DNA of 64,000 bases, from assembly GCA_964370645.1 (NCBI GenBank), contig CAYJJS010000002.1:48933-112932 (forward strand). The letters run 5' to 3'. The notes under the pieces were generated by a model. That model did no database searches. It was not told where the DNA came from and saw nothing but the letters and a program-made list of their open reading frames with translations. Positions 24,701 through 32,626 of the stretch are shown piece after piece. How positions within the stretch are numbered: the stretch's first letter is position 1; the number at the start of each line of letters is the position of its first letter. The stretch is from CAMQRS01 sp964370645 (GTDB lineage Bacteria > Bacillota_I > Bacilli_A > Erysipelotrichales > Erysipelotrichaceae). The position numbers and the translations under genes are program-made.

Positions 24701-26682
24701 GAATAGGGATTTTCAGTGATACATATACACCGGATATTAATGGAGTTGTATCTTCAGTGGTCACATTACAAAAAGGTTTAGAAGCACAAGGGCACGAAGT
24801 GTATGTTGTGACGACACATAAGGCAGTATTACATTCAAGTAGAGAAGGGAATGTGTTTTTTATGCCTGGGGTGGAGTTGAAGAAATTGTATGGTTATATA
24901 CTTAGTACACCTTACCACTTTACAATCAAATCAGAAATCGCGAAACTAAACTTAGATGTGATTCATGTGCACACTGAATTTGGGGTAGGGATATTTGGAC
25001 GTAAAGTCGCAAAATCTTTAGAAATTCCGGTGGTTTGCACATATCATACGATGTATGAGGATTATACAAATTACATTAATATTATGAATCTTGATATAAT
25101 GGAACCAATGTCAAAGAAAATTATGATTCGTTTTTCTAAATATATGTGTGAAAGTGTCGAAAATATCATTTCACCAAGTGAGAAAACTAAAGAAGTATTA
25201 GAGTCTTATGGAATCAAACGCCCCATTCATATTATTCCAACGGGTTTAAATTTAGAGTTATTTAGTGCGAAGCAAGATCCAAGTGAAATTGCAGCGTTAA
25301 AACAAAAGTATAATATTAAAGAAGATCAAATTGTGATAACGTATTTAGGAAGAATAGCACCTGAAAAGAGTGTTGAGTTTATCATTGAAGGGATGGCAGA
25401 AGTCGATAATGAAAAAGTAATATTAATGATTGTTGGTAGTGGACCTTCAGTGGATGATCTGAAAAAGTTAGTCAATCAAAAAAAACTGCAAGATCGAGTG
25501 ATTTTTGTAGGGAAAGTAAGCAAAGAGGAAGTGCCAAAATACTATGCTATGTCTGATGCTTTTGCGAGTGCCTCGACTTCTGAAACACAAGGATTAACAT
25601 TTATCGAAGCGTTGGCGAGTGGGCTACCATTATTCACGCGAAAAGATGAGTGTGTAGAGGAATTGGTAATTGAAGATGAAACTGGTTACTATGTAGAGAC
25701 ACCGAGTGAATTTGCGAGCAAAGTAAGCGCATTTGCACAAGATAAAGATAGCAAGTTGGCACACATGAGAGCGAATTGCTTACAAAAAGTGCAACGCTAT
25801 GATGTGAATCACTTTGTTGAGGAGATTTTGAAGGTATACAATAAGGCAATAGAAGATTTTTCGTTCTCCTACACAATTGAATCTATTCGTACAAGTAAAG
25901 ATAATGTCCGTTTGTATTTAACAAATCGCACACTAGGAGAAAGTGAGTTGTTGATTTCACTAGACAACTACTTAGATTTACAGTTGAAAAAGGGTGATTT
26001 AATTGAGCTTTTTGAATATCGTCAATTGAAAGATAAAGAACGTATACTTATAGTGAAACAAGCTGCTATTAAATTTTTAAGGGCAAAAGATAGAACACGT
26101 AAAGAAGTGTATGACTACTTAATTCAATTGGAAACACCTATTGAAATTTCAGAGGCGAATGCGATAGTCAGTGAGTTAGAGAGTAAAGGATATATTAATG
26201 ATCATGGGTATGCAATGACACAAATTAATAGTATGCACCAAAAGTCATATGGAAAGAAAAAAATACTTCGAAAACTAGTTGAAAAAGGAATTCATTACAA
26301 AGATGTAAATGAATTATTAGAGGGAATCAAAGAGCGTGATGAATATTTAGGAGCATTAAGTTTAGCGAAAAAATATTCTACGACGGTGAAAGGTAAATCA
26401 CTGTTAACAAAAAAACAAATGATAGTAAAAAAACTATTAAATGAAGGATATACAATTGAAATAGCGAATCAAGTATTGTTGGAGTTGAATTTTGATGAAG
26501 ATCGAACAAGAGAAAGTTTAAATTTAATGAATGCAATTCGTAAAGCGTATAAAACGCATAGTCGAAAACACAGTGGTAAAGTGCTTGAAAATAAGATCTT
26601 TGCCTATTGTTTAAATCGTGGTTTTGATTATGAAGATGTAAAGAAAGTATTAGAAGAAGGGGCGTTCCATGAAGAAAATTAA
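24697..26682 (+). CDS. Fusion of an MGS-like GT4 glycosyltransferase and RecX
   Basis: This 661-residue protein joins two unrelated activities. Residues 1-388 are a complete GT4 enzyme resembling 1,2-diacylglycerol 3-glucosyltransferase (MRIGIFSDTYTPDINGVVSS, VIHVHTEFGVG, CTYHTMYEDYTNY, SETQGLTFIEALASGLP). Residues about 395-661 are RecX-like: a basic/beta segment (SIRTSKDNVRLYLT), then three-helix repeats (RTRKEVYDYL, VSELESKGYINDHGYAMTQI, ILRKLVEKGI, RGFDYEDVKKVLEE). RecX inhibits RecA filaments. There is no internal stop, start with ribosome site, or frame change at the junction. It overlaps both neighbours, so expression is coupled to glycolipid genes and yhaM. Whether the chain is cleaved is unknown. 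Confidence 0.85.
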   Translation: MRIGIFSDTYTPDINGVVSSVVTLQKGLEAQGHEVYVVTTHKAVLHSSREGNVFFMPGVELKKLYGYILSTPYHFTIKSEIAKLNLDVIHVHTEFGVGIFGRKVAKSLEIPVVCTYHTMYEDYTNYINIMNLDIMEPMSKKIMIRFSKYMCESVENIISPSEKTKEVLESYGIKRPIHIIPTGLNLELFSAKQDPSEIAALKQKYNIKEDQIVITYLGRIAPEKSVEFIIEGMAEVDNEKVILMIVGSGPSVDDLKKLVNQKKLQDRVIFVGKVSKEEVPKYYAMSDAFASASTSETQGLTFIEALASGLPLFTRKDECVEELVIEDETGYYVETPSEFASKVSAFAQDKDSKLAHMRANCLQKVQRYDVNHFVEEILKVYNKAIEDFSFSYTIESIRTSKDNVRLYLTNRTLGESELLISLDNYLDLQLKKGDLIELFEYRQLKDKERILIVKQAAIKFLRAKDRTRKEVYDYLIQLETPIEISEANAIVSELESKGYINDHGYAMTQINSMHQKSYGKKKILRKLVEKGIHYKDVNELLEGIKERDEYLGALSLAKKYSTTVKGKSLLTKKQMIVKKLLNEGYTIEIANQVLLELNFDEDRTRESLNLMNAIRKAYKTHSRKHSGKVLENKIFAYCLNRGFDYEDVKKVLEEGAFHEEN

Positions 26683-27598
26683 TACCCTACAAGATGGGGA
26701 TAAATTACAGATCAAATTATTGATTTCACAAGTAAATAAAGGATTCACAAACAAGGGAGCTCCATATTTAAGTTTCATTTTACAAGATGATACAGGTAGT
26801 ATGGATGCGAAGTTGTGGAGTGTGAAAGAAGAGGAGTTAGAGAACTATAAGGCAGGAATGATTTGTGTGTTTACGTGTGATGTGCTATCACACAACAAGC
26901 AACTACAAATACGTATTCAACGCATTGAAGTGTTGGATCGTCAAAATGAAAATCTGGCTGATTTTGTTCGTAGTTCAAATATTCCAAAACAACAATTGAA
27001 AGATGAAATTTATGAGGTTGTTGCAAGTATGAAAAATACAACTTATAAAAAGATTGTTGAGAATGTTCTTCAAATGTTTGAGAAAGATTTTTTCACTTAC
27101 CCAGCTGCAAGTCGCATTCATCATGACTTTGTGGGAGGACTTGCTACGCATGTATTAGGGATGATTAAAGTGGGGAACTCTTTATGCGAATTATATCCAC
27201 TACTTGATAAGGACTTATTGATGAGTGGAATTATCTTACATGATGTAGGAAAGTTATATGAATTAAGTGGACCAGTGTTGACGGAATACACACTTGAAGG
27301 AAAATTGTTAGGTCATATTTCTATGATGCATGCAAAAGTGAGTGAAGTTGCCAATGCGCTACAATTAGATGGAGAAGAAGTAACGATGTTGAAACATATG
27401 ATTTTGTCACACCATGGACAGTATGACTATGGTTCACCAGTATTACCAATGCTCCCAGAAGCGGAGATGTTGTGTTATATCGATAATATTGATGCAAAAA
27501 TGAATGTGATTGAAAAAGCATTCGCACAAATTGAAACAAAGACATTTACACCTAGAATGTTTGCATTAGACAATCGTACTATGTATAAGGCTAAATAA
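26669..27598 (+). CDS. yhaM: 3'-5' exoribonuclease YhaM family protein
   Basis: This 309-residue protein has an N-terminal OB-fold (residues 10-95; GAPYLSFILQDDTGSMDAKLW) and a C-terminal HD hydrolase domain. The HD metal site shows RIHHDFVGGLATHVLGM, GIILHDVGKLYEL and MILSHHGQYDYGSP. YhaM degrades RNA, and in some species single-stranded DNA, from the 3' end. Its start lies 14 bases inside the RecX fusion, so it is translationally coupled. A strong terminator ends the operon. Confidence 0.93.
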   Translation: MKKINTLQDGDKLQIKLLISQVNKGFTNKGAPYLSFILQDDTGSMDAKLWSVKEEELENYKAGMICVFTCDVLSHNKQLQIRIQRIEVLDRQNENLADFVRSSNIPKQQLKDEIYEVVASMKNTTYKKIVENVLQMFEKDFFTYPAASRIHHDFVGGLATHVLGMIKVGNSLCELYPLLDKDLLMSGIILHDVGKLYELSGPVLTEYTLEGKLLGHISMMHAKVSEVANALQLDGEEVTMLKHMILSHHGQYDYGSPVLPMLPEAEMLCYIDNIDAKMNVIEKAFAQIETKTFTPRMFALDNRTMYKAK

Positions 27599-27622
27599 AA
27601 AATCTCCTTTTGGAGATTTTTT
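27597..27622. terminator. Bidirectional terminator between yhaM and mscS
   Basis: AAAAAATCTCC and GGAGATTTTTT form a perfect 11-bp stem with a TTTT loop, giving T runs for both convergent transcripts. Confidence 0.85.
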
Positions 27623-28457
27623 AAGTTGTATGAACCACCACTTGCGGAAAGGGGATATCAATATTATTTTCATCAAATGCCTGTTTTACTTGTATACGTA
27701 AATCGGACATCATTTGAAATCCATTTCCTGAATTGGTTGTATATATGACTGCTTTTAACTCAATACAACTATCTGCAAGGTTTGTACAGTATACTTTCAC
27801 AATTGGATCGTTTGATTGTTTTTGTTCATCACTACGCCCATCAATACAAAGAGGGTGGGCGATGGCTAAATCTTGCACAATTTTCATTGCGGCTGCAATG
27901 TCACTACTATAGGAAATGGTAACGAAAAATTGATTTCCCTTTAGTTGATCATCGGTATTAATATTTTCTATACTTACACTATTCATTGTGCGATTTGGTA
28001 TAATTAAACGTGTCTTGTCAATCGTTTCTAATAAAGTGTGTCGAAGGGTAATGTCTACAACACTACCAATCATATTATGTTCGGGGATAGAAATGAAATC
28101 ACCAATTCGAAATGGTTTATAAAATATGATGAATAAACCAGCGATTAAATTTCCTGCAGCTTCTTGTGAAGCCAACCCAATCGTAAGTGCCAATATTCCT
28201 CCACTAGCTAGTAAAGAGTTAAATATTAACGATAGTGATGCAAATTGAGCAAGAATACCCAATGTTAGAATACAATAAATTACAATACGCTTAACACGTA
28301 AGATAGCGCGTTTGTTTTGTCTAGGTTTTTTATTAATGATACGATTGATGGAAAAATTCAATATAAAGATAAAGAAGAGTAAAATAAGTGTAGAAAAAAA
28401 AGCATCGATTGCACCATGTATAAATAATTTATCTAAATGTTCAATAATGATATCCAT
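27621..28457 (-). CDS. mscS: Small-conductance mechanosensitive channel (MscS family)
   Basis: This 278-residue channel has three membrane helices, the third being the pore helix (SGGILALTIGLASQEAAGNLIAGLFI), followed by the beta domain (IGDFISIPEHNMIGSVVDITLRHT) and the alpha/beta C-terminal domain ending in NIDIPFPQVVVHT. It releases osmolytes on hypo-osmotic shock. The chosen ATG follows GAGAGGTG; a start 66 bases upstream would add non-family residues. An extended -10 (TGCTATAAT on the minus strand, 28476-28484) lies close upstream. Confidence 0.93.
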   Translation of the reverse strand: MDIIIEHLDKLFIHGAIDAFFSTLILLFFIFILNFSINRIINKKPRQNKRAILRVKRIVIYCILTLGILAQFASLSLIFNSLLASGGILALTIGLASQEAAGNLIAGLFIIFYKPFRIGDFISIPEHNMIGSVVDITLRHTLLETIDKTRLIIPNRTMNSVSIENINTDDQLKGNQFFVTISYSSDIAAAMKIVQDLAIAHPLCIDGRSDEQKQSNDPIVKVYCTNLADSCIELKAVIYTTNSGNGFQMMSDLRIQVKQAFDENNIDIPFPQVVVHTT

Positions 28458-28511
28458 AAAATCACCTCTCAAAATATTATAGCATAGGACAAATAAAATA
28501 GAGACATACAT

Positions 28512-28540
28512 TTGCATATCCATATAAAAAACGTTATAAT
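28512..28540 (+). promoter_or_regulatory. Promoter of the thioredoxin-like lipoprotein
   Basis: TTGCAT and TATAAT are separated by exactly 17 bases, with the start codon about 25 bases downstream. Confidence 0.7.
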
Positions 28541-28564
28541 AATCTGGGAAATGAGGTATATTTT

Positions 28565-29005
28565 ATGAAAAAAATAGTATTGGCAATAGTAATGATTTTT
28601 ACTTTAAGCGCATGTGGAAGCCAAGTGGATTACACTAGAGATACAGGTAGTGGAGAAATCATAGAAGTATCATACGAAGATTTCTTAGAGATGATGAATG
28701 CAAAAGAGACTTTTTATGTTGTATTCTCACAAACGAATTGTGGTTCTTGCATTGTGTATAAAGAAGATACATTGTTGCCCTATTTAGAGAACCATGGGAT
28801 GCAAGTATATGAGGTAAATATAACAAATGAAGAAGATCCAACTGCAACTTTTGAAAACATGGACGAGCGTTTTGAAAAGTTTGAAGGGACACCACATAAT
28901 ATGTTCATTCAAGATGGTGAAGTGAGTGATGAATATGTTGGTGGATTAGAAGAAAAAATATTAGATGAGTATGTAGTGAAGTATCAGTTGGATGAAAAAA
29001 ACTAG
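28565..29005 (+). CDS. Thioredoxin-like lipoprotein
   Basis: This 146-residue protein has a lipoprotein signal peptide with lipobox LSAC (Cys17) and a thioredoxin-fold domain with a CGSC redox motif (NCGSC, about residues 58-62). FEGTPHNMFI supplies the cis-proline region. It is probably anchored on the outer face of the membrane and acts in thiol-disulfide exchange. It has its own promoter and terminator and shares a divergent promoter region with mscS. Partner proteins are not evident nearby. Confidence 0.82.
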   Translation: MKKIVLAIVMIFTLSACGSQVDYTRDTGSGEIIEVSYEDFLEMMNAKETFYVVFSQTNCGSCIVYKEDTLLPYLENHGMQVYEVNITNEEDPTATFENMDERFEKFEGTPHNMFIQDGEVSDEYVGGLEEKILDEYVVKYQLDEKN

Positions 29006-29031
29006 AAACACTTAGTGTTTCTTTTTTTTTT
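29004..29031 (+). terminator. Terminator of the thioredoxin-like lipoprotein gene
   Basis: AGAAACA pairs with TGTTTCT across CTTAG and runs into nine or more T. Confidence 0.8.
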
Positions 29032-29109
29032 GATGTATGTTACAATAAATTTACTGAAATTATGAAAGAATTATCATTTATGAAAAAAATTTCATGAGAG
29101 GAGAATAAT

Positions 29110-29499
29110 ATGAGAGAATTAGAAAATAACGCAATGTTTTGGCAGAAAGTAGATGCCATTTATTTCTCAAGTAAATTGGTGATTGATCGCCCTAAAAACA
29201 GTTGCCACTACAAGTATTCAAATTTGATTTATCCGGTTGATTATGGTTATTTAAAAGATACGCTTAGCTCTGATATGGAGCCGGTAGATGTGTTTCGAGG
29301 TAGTGAAAACTCTAATCAAATACAAGCAGCAGTTGTAAGTGCTGATATTTTGAAAAAAGATTGTGAAGTAAAGTTGATAGTAGGATGTAGTGAGGATGAA
29401 ATTTATGATATCATGCTATTCTTAAATCAAACAGATTTTCAAAAAGCATTGATTGTATATCGAGGAAGTGAAGTTCCAGAATGGGGAAGTAGTGATTAA
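29110..29499 (+). CDS. Small inorganic pyrophosphatase-family protein
   Basis: This 129-residue protein resembles the core of family I soluble pyrophosphatase: KLVIDRPKNSCHYKY, then YPVDYGYLKDT, then DMEPVDVF. In classical enzymes the last segment is D-x-D-P-x-D; here the second Asp is Glu, and the protein is shorter than the usual 170-180 residues, so full activity is uncertain. GAGAGGAG precedes the ATG. An extended -10 with TACAAT lies around 29038-29046. It could hydrolyse pyrophosphate or a related substrate. Confidence 0.6.
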   Translation: MRELENNAMFWQKVDAIYFSSKLVIDRPKNSCHYKYSNLIYPVDYGYLKDTLSSDMEPVDVFRGSENSNQIQAAVVSADILKKDCEVKLIVGCSEDEIYDIMLFLNQTDFQKALIVYRGSEVPEWGSSD

Positions 29500-29516
29500 A
29501 ATCACTACTTTTTTTA
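29487..29516 (+). terminator. Terminator overlapping the stop of the pyrophosphatase-like gene
   Basis: AAGTAGTGAT pairs perfectly with ATCACTACTT and is followed by TTTTT. Confidence 0.8.
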
Positions 29517-29548
29517 TTTTTGATGCATAAGATGTATAGGGTGAATAA

Positions 29549-29965
29549 ATGAAGAAAATAATAATAACAGCAAGTGTGTGCATACTCTTAGTGCTAAGTA
29601 TCTTTTTACTAACAAACAAATCCTATTCAAGAGAGTGTCCACCTACACAACAAGTAGTGTATACTTTGAGTGAAGAAGAGATGGGTGAAATCTTTTCTTT
29701 GAAGGATGTAGAGAATGCAAATGTGTATATGTCCATTTTTCAAAATTCAAGTGAAAAAATCTTTATTATTGAGGCTAAAAAAGGTAAAATAGAGGAGATA
29801 AGAAAAGATATTCAAACCTATCTTTCAAGCCTTACTTATCTTGGTGAAGAACAGGAGTATGTAGACAACGCAATTACGTATGAATATGAAAATATGTATG
29901 TTGTAATTGTTTCAAAACAAGCACAATCTATGTTGGAAGAGATAAAGGAGCGATGGGATGTATGA
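29549..29965 (+). CDS. DUF4358-like membrane-anchored protein
   Basis: This 138-residue protein has an N-terminal membrane anchor (about residues 4-22) and an extracytoplasmic domain with IFIIEAKKGKIEEIRKDIQTYLSSL and NMYVVIVSKQAQSMLEEI, resembling DUF4358 proteins of clostridia. Function is unknown. Its end overlaps the start of the YihY-like gene by 13 bases, so they are co-expressed. Confidence 0.65.
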   Translation: MKKIIITASVCILLVLSIFLLTNKSYSRECPPTQQVVYTLSEEEMGEIFSLKDVENANVYMSIFQNSSEKIFIIEAKKGKIEEIRKDIQTYLSSLTYLGEEQEYVDNAITYEYENMYVVIVSKQAQSMLEEIKERWDV

Positions 29966-30771
29966 GCGTATTACGAAAAGCGATGACACAGTTTTTTTCA
30001 ATGCATGGTGTATTGTTTCGCTACTCATTAAGTTTTACAATGCTTTCTGCATTGTTTCCGACTTTAATTATTGCAGTGTTATTGCTACAAAACAATATTG
30101 TTGATGCTAGTGGAATTAGTGAAGTGTTATATCAGTATTTACCAGAAAGTTTAATTAAACCATTTTTAGATTATTTAATGTCTAAGAAAGTAGAGAGTTT
30201 ACCTACTATTGTGATTTCATTCATAGTAACTTGTGTATTGGCAAGTAAGTCGTTATATTCATTAATGCTGATATCCAGTAGTACGGAATCGTTTACTACT
30301 TATAAGATATTAATACGTATGAAATCCTATTTATTATTTATCATATGTGTAGGTATCATTGGTGGAATTGCTATTGTATCAAATATTGCGTCTTTGCCAA
30401 TCCATTTAACCTTCCTAATTGGTTTGTTTGTAACTTTGTATACAATGTATAGGATGCTCAGTTTTAAGTGCAGAGATGCTTTTTTTGGATGTCCTGGTGC
30501 ACTGTTTTCAAGTATAACGATTGTGTTGATTGGTATGTTGTTTTTTGAATTATCGAATCGATTCATGTCATATCAGAGTATTTATGGACCATTAAGTTCA
30601 TTAATGACATTAGTACTTGTCATTTATATCATAAGTAGTGTATTATACTTTGGGTATTGTTTAAACTATGCGTTTGTGAAAGATGGCACTCGTATACAGT
30701 TTAAAAGTCAGCGTTTTTATAGCTTAGGAGAGAAAGTTGTAGAAATACTAAGTAAGAAAAAGAGGAAATAA
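29953..30771 (+). CDS. YihY/BrkB-family membrane protein
   Basis: This 272-residue protein has six predicted membrane helices and matches the YihY (BrkB, formerly 'RNase BN') family: SLSFTMLSALFPTLIIA at the first helix and SIYGPLSSLMTLVLVIYIIS before the last. The family is of unknown function; early nuclease assignments are discredited. Two in-frame ATGs compete. The first is only two bases from AAGGAG, while the second (29962) is eleven bases away and may be the true start. It is followed after two bases by the rRNA methyltransferase gene. Confidence 0.8.
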   Translation: MGCMSVLRKAMTQFFSMHGVLFRYSLSFTMLSALFPTLIIAVLLLQNNIVDASGISEVLYQYLPESLIKPFLDYLMSKKVESLPTIVISFIVTCVLASKSLYSLMLISSSTESFTTYKILIRMKSYLLFIICVGIIGGIAIVSNIASLPIHLTFLIGLFVTLYTMYRMLSFKCRDAFFGCPGALFSSITIVLIGMLFFELSNRFMSYQSIYGPLSSLMTLVLVIYIISSVLYFGYCLNYAFVKDGTRIQFKSQRFYSLGEKVVEILSKKKRK

Positions 30772-30773
30772 TT

Positions 30774-32084
30774 ATGCGTTTTAAAGTAGAAAAAATGGGA
30801 ATAAATGGAGAAGGAATTGCATACAGCTATCAAAAACCAGTGTTTATTGAAGGTGCTTTACAAGGTGAAATGGTAGAGGCAGATGTTTTTGAAAAGAATA
30901 AAACATATAGTAGAGCGAAACTTATAAAGGTATTAGAAAAGAGCAAAGATCGTCGTAACGTTAATTGTAAATACTATAAAAGTTGTGGAGGGTGTACACT
31001 GTTACATGCAAACTATGAAGCACAACTTAAATATAAATATGATAACTTACGCCAAACTTTAATCAAATATGCGCAAGTAAATCCAAAGCAAATTCGCGAA
31101 ATCAAACGCAACCCATATATATTCAAATATAGAAATAGTTTTAAACTACCATTAAGTATGGAAAAGGGAGTTCTAGTTGGAGGGTTGTATCAAAGTGGTA
31201 CAAATTATTTTGTACCAGTAGATCATTGTTTGATACATGAAGAAGGTTTAGAAGAAATTCGCATAAAAATATTAGATGTGTTAAATAAACATCATATGAA
31301 AGCGTTTGATTTCAAAAAGAAGATGGGACTTAGAACTTTAATAGTAAGAGGTTTTGCTGGTAAATACCAATGTTGTATTGTGAGTGGGCAAGATCGTTTT
31401 TCACAAGCATTAATTGATGATTTAATGGCTATTGATGGATTGCATTCATTGTGGCAAAGTGTGCATACCAACAAACAAACGATTGACCCATTTGGAAAAG
31501 TAATGGTTCATTTAGGAGGTACACGTTTACTTCCATTTAAACATAGAGGTTTACGTCTGAATATTTCAGCAAAATCGTTCTTTCAGCTTAATACACATCA
31601 AGCAGAAACTTTATACCAAGTCGTTGAGGGTATGGTGGATGAAGGAAATGACTTTATTGTAGAGGCGTACAGTGGGATTGGAGCAATCTCTTTGGCGTTA
31701 CATAAAAAAGCTAAAGAAGTGGTTGGTATAGAATATATTAATGATGCAGTTAGTAATGCCAATCAAAATGCGAAATTAAATGATATTGAGAATGTTCATT
31801 TTGTTTGTGGGGATGCAGCTGAAGAATTGATGCGTATTTCGAAGAAAAGAAAGATCGATGTATTGGTAGTCGATCCACCAAGAACGGGATTAAGTATGGA
31901 AATGCTTGCTTGTATTATGAAAAGTAAGGTGAAGAAAATTGTATATGTATCTTGTAATCCTGCTACACTTGCAAAAAATATTGCAATTTTAAAAGATAAA
32001 TATGAAGTACAAAAGGTAGTTCCAATTGACATTTTCTCTCACAGTGCACATGTTGAGAGTGTGACTTTATTACATCTTGTATAA
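30774..32084 (+). CDS. rlmD: 23S rRNA (uracil-C5)-methyltransferase, RlmD/TrmA family
   Basis: This 436-residue enzyme methylates a uracil at C5 in rRNA with S-adenosylmethionine. It has an N-terminal TRAM-like domain (1-55), a [4Fe-4S] cluster motif (CKYYKSCGGC near 61-70 plus a Cys in VDHCLIHE), the SAM-binding VEAYSGIGAISLAL, the VVDPPRTGLS motif and the catalytic cysteine in VYVSCNPATLAKN. The closing HSAHVESVTLL is typical of the family, which includes RlmCD in Bacillus and RlmD in E. coli; target position cannot be assigned from sequence alone. Confidence 0.93.
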   Translation: MRFKVEKMGINGEGIAYSYQKPVFIEGALQGEMVEADVFEKNKTYSRAKLIKVLEKSKDRRNVNCKYYKSCGGCTLLHANYEAQLKYKYDNLRQTLIKYAQVNPKQIREIKRNPYIFKYRNSFKLPLSMEKGVLVGGLYQSGTNYFVPVDHCLIHEEGLEEIRIKILDVLNKHHMKAFDFKKKMGLRTLIVRGFAGKYQCCIVSGQDRFSQALIDDLMAIDGLHSLWQSVHTNKQTIDPFGKVMVHLGGTRLLPFKHRGLRLNISAKSFFQLNTHQAETLYQVVEGMVDEGNDFIVEAYSGIGAISLALHKKAKEVVGIEYINDAVSNANQNAKLNDIENVHFVCGDAAEELMRISKKRKIDVLVVDPPRTGLSMEMLACIMKSKVKKIVYVSCNPATLAKNIAILKDKYEVQKVVPIDIFSHSAHVESVTLLHLV

Positions 32085-32122
32085 AACTCTACCCCTTTTA
32101 ATGAAAGGGATAGAGTTTTTTT
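32083..32122 (+). terminator. Terminator of the methyltransferase gene
   Basis: AAAACTCTA pairs with TAGAGTTTT, with CCC/GGG and A/T pairs extending inside, and is followed by further T. Confidence 0.8.
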
Positions 32123-32513
32123 ATCTTTTTACTTTTATCAAAATTAGCGTAACACCCTAATGCACATTAGCTTGTTTTGTTGAATTCATCAAATATTTAA
32201 TATATTATTGAATCATACGAATACGTATTATGTAGTTCGTTCAGTACCATTTTATTTTAAATACAGATATTTTGAAAATAACTGTGAAAAACTATTCCAT
32301 TTTTAATAAAAAAGTGAAAAGTGTCACGATTAAAACGGCGGATAAAAAAACGCATCGATTGTCTGTGAATTTTCGCGAACCACTATTACCATATCATGAA
32401 GATAATTTTAAACAGTTTATAAAACGATATGCAAAATAGTTTGGCTTTTGAGCTTGTTTAGACGGGTGGAGTACAGATGTTTAGGGAACGAGGGCTAATA
32501 AAACGCGAGTAAG
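32123..32513. other. Gene-poor gap with a small unassigned reading frame
   Basis: A plus-strand frame at 32284-32439 (GTG start) encodes 51 residues beginning VKNYSIFNKKVKSV and ending in FKQFIKRYAK. It is basic and has protein-like composition, but no ribosome site is seen and the frame stays open further upstream to a stop, so a decayed gene end is as likely as a small gene. Nothing else was found apart from AT-rich sequence. Confidence 0.3.
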
Positions 32514-32564
32514 TTAGTTAAAACTAATTTTCATCTCGACAAACTGCTTTTATTCAACTATAAT
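32514..32564 (+). promoter_or_regulatory. Promoter and candidate operator of the zinc uptake operon
   Basis: TCGACA (32536-32541) and TATAAT (32559-32564) are 17 bases apart. The palindrome TTAGTT-AA-AACTAA (32514-32527) lies directly upstream. It resembles the inverted-repeat layout of metal-responsive operators such as AdcR or Zur sites but does not match either consensus exactly. Confidence 0.55.
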
Positions 32565-32626
32565 GAATAAGTTGTTTTGCATGTAAAGAAGTGTTATGTT
32601 CATACTAAAATAATGGAGGATATACA

